Source: Auriscalpium vulgare
Lineage: Eukaryota > Basidiomycota > Agaricomycetes > Russulales > Auriscalpiaceae
Direction: 5' to 3'
Assembly (NCBI GenBank): GCA_019915015.1
Contig: JAHBBC010000038.1
Coordinates: forward strand, 62,001-126,000
Length of the DNA stretch: 64,000 nt
The notes below the pieces were generated by a model. The model was given only the letters and a program-made list of their open reading frames with translations. It searched no databases and was not told the origin of the DNA. Positions within the stretch are counted from its first letter, which is position 1. Each line of letters begins with the position of its first letter. The translations under genes were made by a program, and so were the position numbers. Of the stretch, positions 33,997 through 44,879 are shown piece after piece.

Positions 33997-36950
33997 CCTT
34001 CTGCCGACACTCTAACCCACCTCAAGCGAGAACTCATGCAAGGCATCTGGGAAACACTTACCGATGAAGAATTTGTGCATGCGTACTACCACGGGATTGT
34101 CGTTCAATGCACGGATGGCATCCGGCGCCGCATCTTCCCTCGGTTTTTCTCGTACGGAGCTGACTATCCCGAGAAGTACATCTATTCGTCATCTCTGTCT
34201 GGTGCCTCCTAATTCTTGATTGCAGAATGCTCCTGGCTGGCCTGAAGAACCTCGGCAAGTGCCCGTGTCCACGCTGCCTTGTCGACAAGGACAAAATTCA
34301 CAGGTTCGCCACGAAGGCGGACATGCGAACTCGTGAGAATATTCGCGTCGACAGCCATGTCAGACAGCAGATGATCGAGAGCGCGCGCCGGGCAATCTTC
34401 GAGCATGGTGTGCCTGTTGGCTCCGATCGCATCAACACAATCCTCAAGGGCTCCATGGTTCCCACCCGGGTACGTTCTGTCACACTGCGCTCGATGCATG
34501 TTCTGATGCGGTTTTTTGCAGAATGCATTCTCAAAATTCGCACAGTTCGGCTTCAACCTTTACCCTATGTTCACTGTCGACCAGCTTCACGAGTTCGATA
34601 TCGGCATTGTTAAGTCATTTGTCACACACGCCATACGGATCGGGCATGCGCATGGGCAGGGTATGATCCAGGAGATCAATCGACGGTGCGTACATGAAAA
34701 ATCACAAGCTTTCCTGTGCTAATGGAGCCCTACAGATACCGGGCGATGCCAACCTTTGGACGTGACACGATCCGCAAGTTCTCGAGCGATGTGTCCGCAA
34801 TGAAGAAGCTCGCTGGGCGAGACTTCGAAGACGTACTGCAAGTGCGTACCATCTCACTCGCCCTCCAGTCGCGTTGCTTATTTACTTTCAGTGTGCATAC
34901 GCTGTCTTCGAGGGCCTTCTGGGTACATCCGACGACAAAATCATGTCCAAGGTCTGGTTCATCCTGGGACTGCTGCACGGCATGTCCAAGCTGCGCATGC
35001 AGACGGACGACACCCTGACGATTTTCGATGCGGTCTGCATTCGAACAGGCAAGGCTTTCCGGGAGTTCAAGTCCGTTACGTGCGAGAACTACGATACCTA
35101 CGACCTGCCCAAGGAAGAAGCAGCACGGGGAAGACGAGCTGCAGCACTCGCGCAAAAGAAGGCTGCTGCGGCTTTGGTCCTCGCTGGCAATGGCGACAGA
35201 GCAGCGGTTGAAGGTGCGGCGGGCGAGGAAACGGCGGTGCTGGCAGGCGAGGAAACGGTGGCCCCGGCGGGTGATGCAGCGGCAGCCGAGGTAGCAGTGG
35301 GTGAGGGAGGAGTCAGCACGGCGGATGGGCTTGCAGCAGCTGGTGCCAAACGCAAGACAGGTGGGCGTAAAAAGAGGGTCTTCAACCTGAATACCCCCAA
35401 GATGCACGCCTTCCCTGACTATCCGGCCATTATTCGCCGCCGCGGGACAACAGATTCGTACAACACCCAAATCGTGAGTGCGCTGTCTTGTAGTACATAA
35501 TGATTCACTGCTCACCTTTGAGCTCCAGAGCGAGTGCGAGCACAGGACATCGAAACGGCGGTTCGGGCGCAGCAACAAGAACAACTTCGTACCTCAACTA
35601 GCAAAGCATGAGGCCCGGGCACGCGCACTCGTCGCAGTGCATGACAGCTTGAAGAAGCACGACAAATCCGTGGCGCTCCAGGAAAAGCGTGCCGCCGCCA
35701 AGGAGAAGAGATCAAAGGCGAAGGGGAAGCAGCCGCAACCGCGTGAAATATTCTCAACTGCTGTGCGCAACGAACCACTTCCGTTCAGCGACCCCACCAT
35801 GCGATACCACGTCGCCCAGTCGACTTCTAATTCCGTTGAGCTAACTGCTTGGCTGAGCGACAACCGGGGAGATCCCGCCCTAAAGGTGCGTCGCAGAGGA
35901 TATTTTTCCTACCGACTTGCTAATTTCCTTACGCACAGGACTTCCTACCACGGCTCAAGTCCCACATTCTCTCGCGGCTTCTCAAGCGCCAGGACAACGA
36001 CGAGAACGAATTCACAAATGCAGAGCTGGCCGACCTCGTTATTGTCAAGAATACCCTCTACGAGCACGCTTCCGTACGCGTGAACTACACCACTTACGAT
36101 GTTCGGCGCGCGCAGGACTCGATCACCCCAAAGTCTCATGCGGACGTCATGGTCTTATCCCGCGAGGACACACCCGATCCCGAGAACCCGCCCCACCCTT
36201 ACTGGTATGCGCGCGTTGTGCGCGTATTTCATGCCATGGTTCTGCATCGCGGGCCCAACTCGACAAGCACCGTGCCCGTCCGCATGGATATCCTCTGGGT
36301 CCGCTGGCTTGGTCTCAACACAGACGAGCCTAGCGGAATTGAGCATCTGCGCCCCATCGCTCTCAGCTTCATCCCAGATGACGACCCGGACGCCTTCGGC
36401 TTCTTGGACCCAGCAGATGTCATCCGAGGCGTTCACCTAATGCCTTGCTTCCATCTAGGACGCACAGCCTCACGTCTCGCGCCGTCAATCGCTCGCAGAG
36501 CTGGAGACAAAGATCAGGACTGGGAGGTCCTCTATGTCAACATGTAAGCTTCAATTATCTTCTCACACCGGGTCGCTGCTTAGTACGACGGTCCGCTTTT
36601 GCAGTATTGCTGACCGCGACATGCTCATGCATTTCCTGGGCGGAGGAGTTGGCCACGTGTCGACACGTTCCTGTGACAAGGCGCTACGGAAGACACTCGT
36701 CAAGTTGCTGAGCGAAGCAGGCATGGCGCTAGAGGCCGAGCCGGAGCTTGACGAGGCCATCGAGGAGGACGAGGACGAAGAGCTCGAAAAGTACATGTCA
36801 AGCGACAGCGAGGGCGAGCAGGACGAGGACGAGGACGACCGGAACAGCGACGACGACGACGAGGAAGACCGGAACAGCGATGAAGAGGAGCCCCAGGGAC
36901 TCGCCCTTGACGAGCAGTTGCTGGACTTGGCCGGGTTCGCGCCTCTGTAG
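33997..36950 (+). CDS. Plavaka-type (CACTA-like) transposase, 5' truncated
   Basis: Eight exons join in perfect phase: from 33997 (stop just upstream) to 34175, then 34226-34469, 34522-34685, 34736-34841, 34892-35473, 35529-35885, 35939-36543 and 36605-36950. From ATG at 34036 this gives 847 residues. Diagnostic blocks are ADYPEKMLLAGLKNLGKCPC (zinc-binding CPCPRC), FGFNLYPMFTVDQLHEFDIG, EINRRYRAMPTFGRDTIRKF, MKKLAGRDFEDVLQCAYAVF and ENYDTYDLPKEEAARGRR, followed by an Ala/Glu-rich linker and an acidic tail. I recall this series from the large transposases of mushroom Plavaka elements. The usual N-terminal few hundred residues are absent; the upstream frame is closed by a TGA at 33994. No terminal inverted repeats were located. 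The remaining part has no stop or frameshift, so it may be recently truncated or start at 34036. Confidence 0.75.
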
Positions 36951-37078
36951 CGTAGCAGCCGCGCACTTGTATTATTTTGTACCTGGTAGCATTACTGTAC
37001 ATTGTGAAACCTATGTAAAGCCTCGGGTACATTAGAATACCTTTAGAAAAACCTAGGGTACATTAGAATGGCATTATA

Positions 37079-37310
37079 ATGGGTTATAATCCGCCGCGCG
37101 TATTACAGCCGCTGAAATCGGCTGTAACCGGCTGTGACATTTCGCCGGTTTTGCTGATGGCGGGACTTGCCTTCGGCAGCGCGTGGATCGACGTGCGCGA
37201 CCCCGGCTCGACGCACGTCCTGGCGGCGGAGAAGGCTGCCGCGGTCGGCGAGCGCATCATCGTTAGCGCGGGTGGGCTTTCGGGCAGGAAATTGGTGTGT
37301 TCTCCCCTGC
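37079..37310 (+). pseudogene. Fragment of an NAD(P)-dependent reductase (extended SDR/GRE2-like)
   Basis: The frame reads ...SAWIDVRDPGSTHVLAAEKA then VGERIIVSAGGLSGRKLV. This matches the segment near the C-terminal third of GRE2/dihydroflavonol-reductase-like proteins, in which (S)WIDVRDLAxAHVxALExxxAGGERIIVxAG is typical. No Rossmann glycine motif or YxxxK active site lies nearby, so only a piece of 60 or so codons remains. Confidence 0.5.
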
Positions 37311-37799
37311 TATCGGTTGGTGGCGGGGGCTGATTTGAGCGGACACGCTGTCCGGCGTCGACACCCCGCGCAACGCCTGCCGAACACGCTCCCGCTGCTA
37401 GCCCGTACTCCCTCCCCGTGCCCCTCCTCCTCTACCGCTCCTCATCGCCGACCAGTTCTGCATCCTAGGGTGCGCCATTGACGACGATTACTGTAGGACT
37501 TTCGCTGCTGCAGGCTGGCGTATAGTGCGACTGCACAAGGTGAGATGCTGGCACGCTCGCGCTCGCGTACCTTGCAGGTCCCTCTGTGCAGACAGGGCGT
37601 ACGCCGGCGGCAGCGATTAGCGAAGGCGGTGACAGTGGGATGATCATTGAGTTTTTTACGTCTGTCTATGTATCACACAGTAATCCTGGTAGCTACGAAA
37701 TATGAGTAGTTTTGGATATAACTTAGAGCGGGCTGCAAACCTCAGACGTCTGAAATGACTGCGTTGTCTGGAAACGTCTGAGTTGCCATGAACAGCCTG

Positions 37800-39200
37800 A
37801 ACAGCCTGAAAAGCCCTGGAATCGCTATTTCAGGGCATTTCGGAGGTCTGACACAAGTACTGATGAATCTGCATCCCCGTACACAGTGTAGACCACCACA
37901 GTTACGCCTTGACGTCGAGGACAAGCTCGGGCCAACATTTGTTGAGTCTTCGTGGCCAATTGACAAATGACTGACTGGTCTCCTGCGGCAATAACATTTG
38001 CTTGTCGATGTGCAGGCGGCGATTGCGCCGTTGGCGACCTGAAGATCGGCGATACGGGTGGCCTCGACTTCCACTCGCTCGGCAAAGCTCTCGGGTTTGC
38101 ACTGTTGACTGCGCGGCGAGGAGGTCGAGGGTGCGTGCGCGGGAGTGGACGGTGGTGGGCTTGATGATGATGCGGCCGTCCTTGATGAGCTTCTTTACGT
38201 GGGTGCGGGAATTGGCGTTGCCAATCTCTGCCTGCTCGTTGGGGTCGCACCAGATTTCGCGCTGGCCGACGCCCGAGACGGATGCGGCAAGCCGCTTTTG
38301 CGAACGGAGGTTGACCATCGTCGGTGTCTGGAGAGGGTGTCGGCAAGGGTTTGAACAACAGGGACGGCGATGAGCAAGCTGAGCCTTGATCTGCGCCTAC
38401 GATGGTCAACACGGCCGGCTCACGAAGTTGATAAGCACTAACCAAGGCTTGTCCTCGTGCGTATGATGAGGCAGCTCACACAAGCCTGGAGACTACGACG
38501 ACGGCGAGGACACGTGAGTTGACGGGTGTTGTAACAGACTGGTCAGGGTGCGATGCCGTGCAGCTCAACGCCGTACGAAAGGAGCGGCGTATGCTGAATA
38601 TGACCGAGGCTGCGGACTTTGGCTGGCGGTGACCGAGGGGCTGCATAGGCCATTTCCACAAGGAACGGTTGCGACGATACATCGTCGACAAACTCCAACG
38701 AGAAGCTGGACGGCAGCGGTCGACGGTGGCCACCGGGATCAAACCGGGAAAGGCGGCAGGGGTCGACTCGAGTACACGTGGGAGGACGCACCCCCCTGCC
38801 GAGATTGAGATGCAGGAAGTCAAGTCGTTGATGGGCTTGCGGAGCTGACGATGCAGACGACATAGGAGGTGCGAAGAGCATGTTGGAATATGATAGGATT
38901 GGTGAGAAGAGGAAGGAAAGAGGGCGGCCGCGGCTGGCCATATATGACGTATGGCGAGGCTACCGGCACCGTCGAGGGAACGCCCACTTTGTCTTCGGGA
39001 ATAAACTCTGGTGGTCTGCGCTGCGGGGCCTGGTCGTTGTTTTATTTTCACCAGATGTTCTAGATGCGTAATTAAGATGCGCTACGAGAGGGATCGAGAA
39101 GGGCGGGCCTACGTACCGCAACCGATCGACCTTCATCGACTGCTTCCAGGATAACACTGGTGACAGCTTCTCGAGGAAAATTCACATCGAAAGACTGAAG
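37800..39200 (-). repeat. Unnamed degenerate repeat family, copy C (inverted)
   Basis: On the minus strand, PGLIPVATVDRCRPASRW at about 38745-38690 and the word TTGACCATCGTAGGCGCAGATCAAGGCT (38407 downward) have counterparts in copy A (25930-25960). Between them and 38115 the L19 fragment replaces or interrupts the coiled-coil part. Ends are uncertain. Confidence 0.45.
38115..38318 (-). pseudogene. Ribosomal protein eL19 (60S L19) N-terminal fragment
   Basis: From ATG at 38318 the frame reads [40 protein letters not shown] and [19 protein letters not shown], the highly conserved first 65 or so residues of cytosolic L19. After LLAAQ the similarity is lost, and later sequence is unlike the L19 helical tail. 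Two substitutions in near-invariant positions (for example WCDPNE instead of WLDPNE) suggest it is no longer selected. No intron is seen after the first codons, which would fit a processed copy, but this is not decisive. It sits in the middle of repeat copy C. Confidence 0.75.
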
Positions 39201-39217
39201 TGAAAGAGGCTGCAGGA

Positions 39218-39572
39218 GGTGGAGCTTAGTGATGTGCTTGAAGATCTCGAACGAACCTCGTTAGCAGCGTGCAGAGAGAGCGTCGGCAAAACAAACACTT
39301 TCGGATGCCTTCGCCGTAGATCACCTTCGACACTCGTTTGCATGATAAGTAGCTACCGATGGCGACCGAGAAAGGCGACAAGGGTCAATGTGCGCGGGGG
39401 CGGCTGGCATAAGGCTGGTGGGACGCCCGCCGAAGGCGAGACGGTGGAGGAAGTGATTGATGACGCAGCAGGAGGTGGAACTTATTGATGTACGTGAAAG
39501 TCTGTCGAACGTTGAATCGTTGGCCGCATACGTGCAGAGAAAGCGTCGAGAAAACACGCACTATAGGATGCC
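39218..39572 (+). repeat. Imperfect tandem duplication at the edge of the right NLR arm
   Basis: About 100 bases at 39218-39310 (GGAGGTGGAGCTTAGTGATG... to GGATGCCTTC) recur at 39472-39572 (GGAGGTGGAACTTATTGATG...). The spacing is about 254 bases. Only the second copy is part of the high-identity inverted repeat. Confidence 0.65.
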
Positions 39573-42203
39573 TTCACTCAGGTTCGCCACTCGTTGGCCA
39601 CTCGCATAGACTAGCATGGTACCCAATCGCGTACATATATGACGCCAGTCATCCATCCATCTGCTCATACGGCACACGGCGCACGAGTGATAAGCATAGC
39701 GACTAAATGTTAGTCGGCTCACTTAGGAAGGGGATGGAGAGGGTATTGGTTCGATGACGGTGGCGAGCCTCGAGGCGAGTCTTGCGTTTTGAGCTCCACG
39801 ATCCAGGAGAACTGGGATGCTGTACAGGTGTGCTGGATGTGGGTAGTGGAGGTGTAGCGTGCGCTTTTAGCACGGTAACGATAGCAGTCACACCGTCACA
39901 TCTCCTCTCATCCCGTTCCACAGAGCATCCTATCCCTTCAAATGCAATCGACCCACATCAGACTGATTCTCACCCGCCTTGGAGGTCGTATGTACACATT
40001 GTATCCTTAGAGCACAACTCGATGTGTCTGATTATCGTTGTAGGACGCAAAGATGTGAGGAACCAAGACGTAGCCCCGAGACAGGCCGCGGAAGAGTGCG
40101 AATACAGAGCACCTGCCCTGACGACAACTGTCGCGTTACTCCGCGAGATTGCTGAAATCACGGTGGGCTTGCCGTACATGAAAGGTGCTGCAGGGTCATT
40201 GCTGCGAATCATTGAAGTCAAGGATGTGCGTAGTTTGAGTTTTGTAACCTTGAGATGGCACTGACACTGTCCCTAGCAAATCAATGTCTGCCGCGACAGA
40301 TGCCAAGAGATACTAGAGGATGTGGATCGGGCAACTTCTATTGTTCTCAATATGCATCCAAAAAATCATGAACATCAAGGATCTGATGCATATCCGCCTG
40401 AAATACTTCATGTGCTTGATGATCTGTCTCAGTATGTTCTCTTTACATCATACTTCTTCTTGCTGTTCTAATCATGACATAGTGTTCTCCAAGATGTCAA
40501 AGTTGTATTATCAAGATGTCACAGAACATCTTCATGGGGAAAATTCAAGTTAATCTTTGAGAGGTCAGAAGTGTTGAAAATGCTGGAAATGTTGAGCAAA
40601 AGGCTTCACAATACTATTGAAACATCAAAGGTAAGGGAGTGGTCTAAGTATTAGGGTTTGCTAGGTTAATCTTGGTGTTTTTAGACTGTTTTGGTCTTGA
40701 ATGATCCAGCATTACAAATTGTAAAGGTGGGTTTGTTAGTACTTCACAAACCTTTTGACTCATCTTATGTTGAGCAGACTCAAAGGACTGTATCTCCAGT
40801 GTAAGTTGATAGCAAAAAAATGTGCTAGAAATGACAAGCTGATCATACTGGTTATCTATAGTTTCATTTCAAGTATGTCATCAAGACCACAGGTATTCTA
40901 TGGACGCAGTGACCTTGTAGGTTCTGTCTTAGGAACTATTCTGCAACAATCAGCAATATCTGCCCGAATTGCTATCCTTGGGCCAGGAGGCATTGGAAAA
41001 ACAGCCTTTGCTCTGGAGGTTTTGCATCATGAGAAGGTCCTTGAAAAATTTGGGGATCGTAGATATTTCATTGCATGTGATACATGCACAACTCTGGAGT
41101 TGTTGCTGCTTAAAATTGCTGCAGCTCTGGATATATCACAGACCAACTTGAGTCTAAGATCCAATATTTTGATGTATTTTCAAAATTATCATGAGTGCAT
41201 CATATGCCTTGATAATGTGGAGACAATATGGAATTTTGATAAGACTCAGAAAGCAAATTTAGAATCTTTTTTAGGGGATCTTGCCCTCATTCCTTCTATT
41301 ACTCTGCTCATCACCATGAGGGGGACAGAACAGCCAGAAAGTGTAAATTGGACAAAGCCTTGTCTGCCAATACTAAATGCTCTTGACATGTCTGCAGCAC
41401 AACAAGTGTTCTATGCAATAGCTGGTAAATGGGATTCATGGGCTGAGAAAATAGTATTAGCTGTTGATAAGCTTCCATTGGCAATTACTCTTTTGGCTTA
41501 CACATGTCAATCAATGAGCTGTCATGCATTGTGGCAGTTGTGGGAGGACAAACATCTACATCTGATAGAGCGTCATCAGAATCACCCTTTGACAAGTATT
41601 GAATTGTCTATTCAGTTGTCCATTGAATATAGCAAGAGACTTTATCCATCAACGATTCTTATCTTGACTATCATTAGCAAGCTACCAGGAGGATTGCACT
41701 TAGACAAGATTGACACGTACAAGGTCATTTTCCCTGATATCACAGATATAAATGAGGGTATCAAGTATATTCAACAGCATAGCTTGGGTTTCTGCACAGC
41801 AAGTAAAATGCTACAAACACACCAGCTGATTAGATATTACTGCCTTGAACATTTCCAGTTGTCAATAGAGCAAGAAAAGGCATTGAACAACTATTACATT
41901 GATCTGGCATTGACAAATATCCCAAATCAGTCTCTTGCACCATATCTTTTGCAAGAGCAGGAAAATATCACTGTTGTATTAGTCAGATGTTTGGATCAAG
42001 CAGATGTTCCACCCATTGTCATTGAAGCAGCATTGCAGTTCTCAACATTTTGCATAAACAAAGGGATTTCATCAGAACAGTTACTTGGCTGCATATACAA
42101 CCATAGGGGGGAGCTGATTCCCTCTCTCAGACAGTTACTTTTCTCAACATGGGGCCACTATCTTTTCTGCAAGGAACAATATAGTGAAGCCAAAGAGAGC
42201 TAT
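39404..42203 (+). repeat. Right arm of the large inverted repeat
   Basis: Partner of 22735-25535. Coordinates pair as x + y = 64938 throughout, with only scattered substitutions. The arm ends sharply in the TPR region after codons for KESYQQ, where the two genes become clearly different paralogues. Confidence 0.9.
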
Positions 42204-43499
42204 CAGCAATTGCTATTTCTGGCAAAAGAGTTTCTTGATACTAAACATGAAGCAGAAGCACTAGAACGTCTTGCACACATTGCTTATAATACAGGGCACC
42301 TTGAGGAGTCAATCAGCCTTAATAATGAGGCACTAACAATCTATAAGAATATCAATGACAAGAAGGGACAAGCTGTTACATTTGAATTCTTGAGTCGTAT
42401 ATGTATCTTTCAGAACAACCTTTCATTAGGAAGAGAATATGCTTTTAAATCATTATCTCTCTATCAGCACACAGGCAATAAGTCAGGACAAGGAAATAGT
42501 TGGCTCCGTTTAGGAGATATATTATTTCAAGAAGCCTTGTATGCTAAGGCTGAGGAATGTTATACAACTGCTGGCCAATGTTTTTTAACTCATGGTGACA
42601 TACCTGGTCATGCTATATCTCTGGAATGTATGGGTGACATCAATGTGGCACAGACTAAACTAGATGCAGCTGAATTTTATTATGTTAAAGCTTTACAAAT
42701 ATGCAAATCTCTTGATAATAGTACAATGCAGGGAACTGTTTCACTCGCACTTGGGAGATTATACTATCGCCAGACATGCTATGAGAAATCAATACAATAT
42801 TATATTGAAGCATTGCATATGTATTCAAAAAATAATAATAGTTGGAAACAAGGTTTGACTTTGAGAGAATTGAGCAAAGTGTATCAAACCCAAGGTCAGT
42901 GCGCTGATGCTATTTCAGCACTGAGAATGGCAAAGCAGCTTCATAGTTCGATCAAGGCTTTTGATGCTGAAGCTAGTGACTCAGATAATCTGGCATATTT
43001 ATACTCTACTCTTGGAGAGTTTCAGTTGGCTGAACAGTATTGGCTTGAAGCCTTAGAGCTGCATAGTAATATTCATGATGTTCATGGTAATATCCATAAC
43101 ATTCATAGCATTCCTGTCATCCTACTAGCTTTAGGAAATTTATGTGTGAACAGTCAACGCTTTGATGAAGCCACCAAGTATTATCAAAACGTCATTGATA
43201 AAGCTAATTTGGGTAACACCTCCTTATTCAAAGGCTTAGCGCTCGAGGGTTTAAGTCATGTTTATGACTGCCAAGATAAATTAGAAAGTGGTATTGTCGT
43301 TCTTTGGGAGGCAATGCATGAATTTCAACACTTAAAAGAGGGCACAGCACAGCTACGTGTTCTGAATAAGCTTCAGGTGCTTTATAAAAAGACCAATGAG
43401 CTTGTAAAAGCAGATCAGTGCAAGAAACTAACATTTGATATACTTGATATGAAAGTTGACTATAGTACTGAAGCTAAGGAGAGTATATATAATAGCTAG
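39942..43499 (+). CDS. NLR immune-type receptor (N-terminal helical domain, NB-ARC, TPR), right copy
   Basis: Exons 39942-39987, 40044-40225, 40277-40431, 40483-40630, 40685-40726, 40778-40800 and 40874-43499 join in phase to 1073 residues. The frame upstream of 40874 in the last exon is an intron, so the product does not begin at the Met there. The N-terminal helical domain and NB-ARC motifs (GPGGIGKT, ECIICLDNVE, LLITMRG, KLPLAITLL) are as in the left copy. From about residue 640 the TPR region differs at many positions from the left copy and carries a seven-residue insertion in a His/Asn-rich turn (ELHSNIHDVHGNIHNIHSIP). The likely role is a STAND-class sensor acting in the cytoplasm, with ATP-dependent oligomerisation. 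The gene points away from the left copy, about 15 kb apart start to start. The promoter and exons 1-2 are GC-richer than the body. Confidence 0.8.
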
Positions 43500-43986
43500 C
43501 AGATCTGAGTGGTGAGTTGGCAGTCTGAGTAGAGGATACTAGTAGATTAGTGTAGTTGAGAAACTCTTTAGCATGAATTCAGGTCAATTGGTTACCTCAT
43601 GGTAGCAACATTTATATATTACATATGTTTTTTCTTTTTCTCCTTTTACTCACTTGCTGGGAGTGGGCCGACGCGTCGATGGCTTCATGCCGCGGGCAAG
43701 CGTGTAGCAAGACATTGTGAGACGGAGAAGTGCATGGCGCGCAGGGTCGCGGGGGTGCGGCTGATGGGAACAGAAGGCCGGCAACCCAGGAGCTCCCCGG
43801 GGCGGGTGAAGGAGCGGATCGTCAGAGCGGCCTGATTGGGGAGACGTAGTTACGTAGGACGCGACACTACTTAGGACCGCTGCGCGAGACGTGGCTGGGC
43901 AATCAATCTGTGGGTGGTGCACGCTACCCACACCCTTCACCTCACAGAAACTGTAGCCTGAGGCGCTACCAGACTTAGGAAGGCAA
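43500..43986. other. Intergenic, nothing recognised
   Basis: Composition switches from AT-rich to GC-rich at about 43660. No supported frame. Confidence 0.4.
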
Positions 43987-44672
43987 GGGTCCATCGATGT
44001 GGAATCATCGGTGCGCTGCCCTCCTCACGTGCATGTTTGCGTGTTAACATTGCGGTGCAGCTGCGCGTCCAACGCTGGCTTTTTCTGGCATTCGGAGTTG
44101 CTAGGGGCCGGATCTACACGGTGCAGCCCATCGCCCCCGGCGAAGAGATCTCCATTTCGTACGTCAGCAACTATGCACTGTTCCACCAACGCCGGGAGAC
44201 CCTCCCGCGCCTCTACGCATTCACTTGCGCCTGCGCGACGTGCACCCTCCTGCCGACAGAGCGGTGGGCTGACGACGACACCCGACAGGACGCCTCGCGC
44301 GCCGCCGCGGAGGCGGGCAGCCCGCCCGTTGTCACAGCCGCCAGCGCGCTCCGGGTGATGAAGACTGCGCTGGGGTTGGCGCGGCGCATGCGTGAGGCGG
44401 GGATCGGCCAGCCGTATTCGTGGGTGGCGGTGTCGCGCACGCTGGTGGAGGCTGCGTGCGTGCTCGGGGACAGGGCGCGCGCAGTCCGCTGGGCGATGAC
44501 GGCGGCGGGGGCGACGAGGGCGGCGACGGGTGCGGGTGGTGGGTGGGAGGCGGTCGCGGCGGCCCCGGAGCGGACAAACATGTGGCTGTTGGGCCAGCGA
44601 GGCGAGCCTCTCGGCGGCGCAAAGACGATGTGGAACGGGCCGCAGTTCTGCCCAATGCGCAGCGCGATTTAG
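43987..44672 (+). pseudogene. SET-domain protein, copy 1: exon 1 missing and frameshifted
   Basis: The intron (GTGCGC...GTGCAG, 44011-44060 region) and second exon match the intact gene at 55959-57270, but only the last few bases of exon 1 (GGAATCATCG) remain before unrelated sequence. Exon 2 encodes RCASNAGFFWHSELL. It then lacks one base relative to the intact copy, before PIAPGEEISISYVSNY, CACATCTLL and the C-terminal helical region (EAACVLGDRARAVRW) to the TAG near 44672. SET proteins methylate lysines, but the substrate of this family is unknown. Confidence 0.7.
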
Positions 44673-44879
44673 TTGGTGAGTGTTTTCATTTTGCGTGTGG
44701 CCTCTGCGTGACCTCCTCTGTTCATCAGATATGTAGGCCTCGGCTTGATCCTACGAAGGCGATTGGCCACGTTCAGGCATATCCAAAATGGATTGTGTTT
44801 TCTTTGCTGCATCCAAGGTTTGAGCAGTGCGGATGATCGCGAGAGTCCCGTTCACTTCCAATAAATGCCAAGAAGTTGA

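Noticed and set aside
40755..40873. N-terminal 40 codons of the long NLR frame (MTHLMLSRLKGLYL...)
   Set aside because: They span an intron with a GTAAGT donor; the spliced model links the helical N-terminus directly to SSRPQVFYGR.
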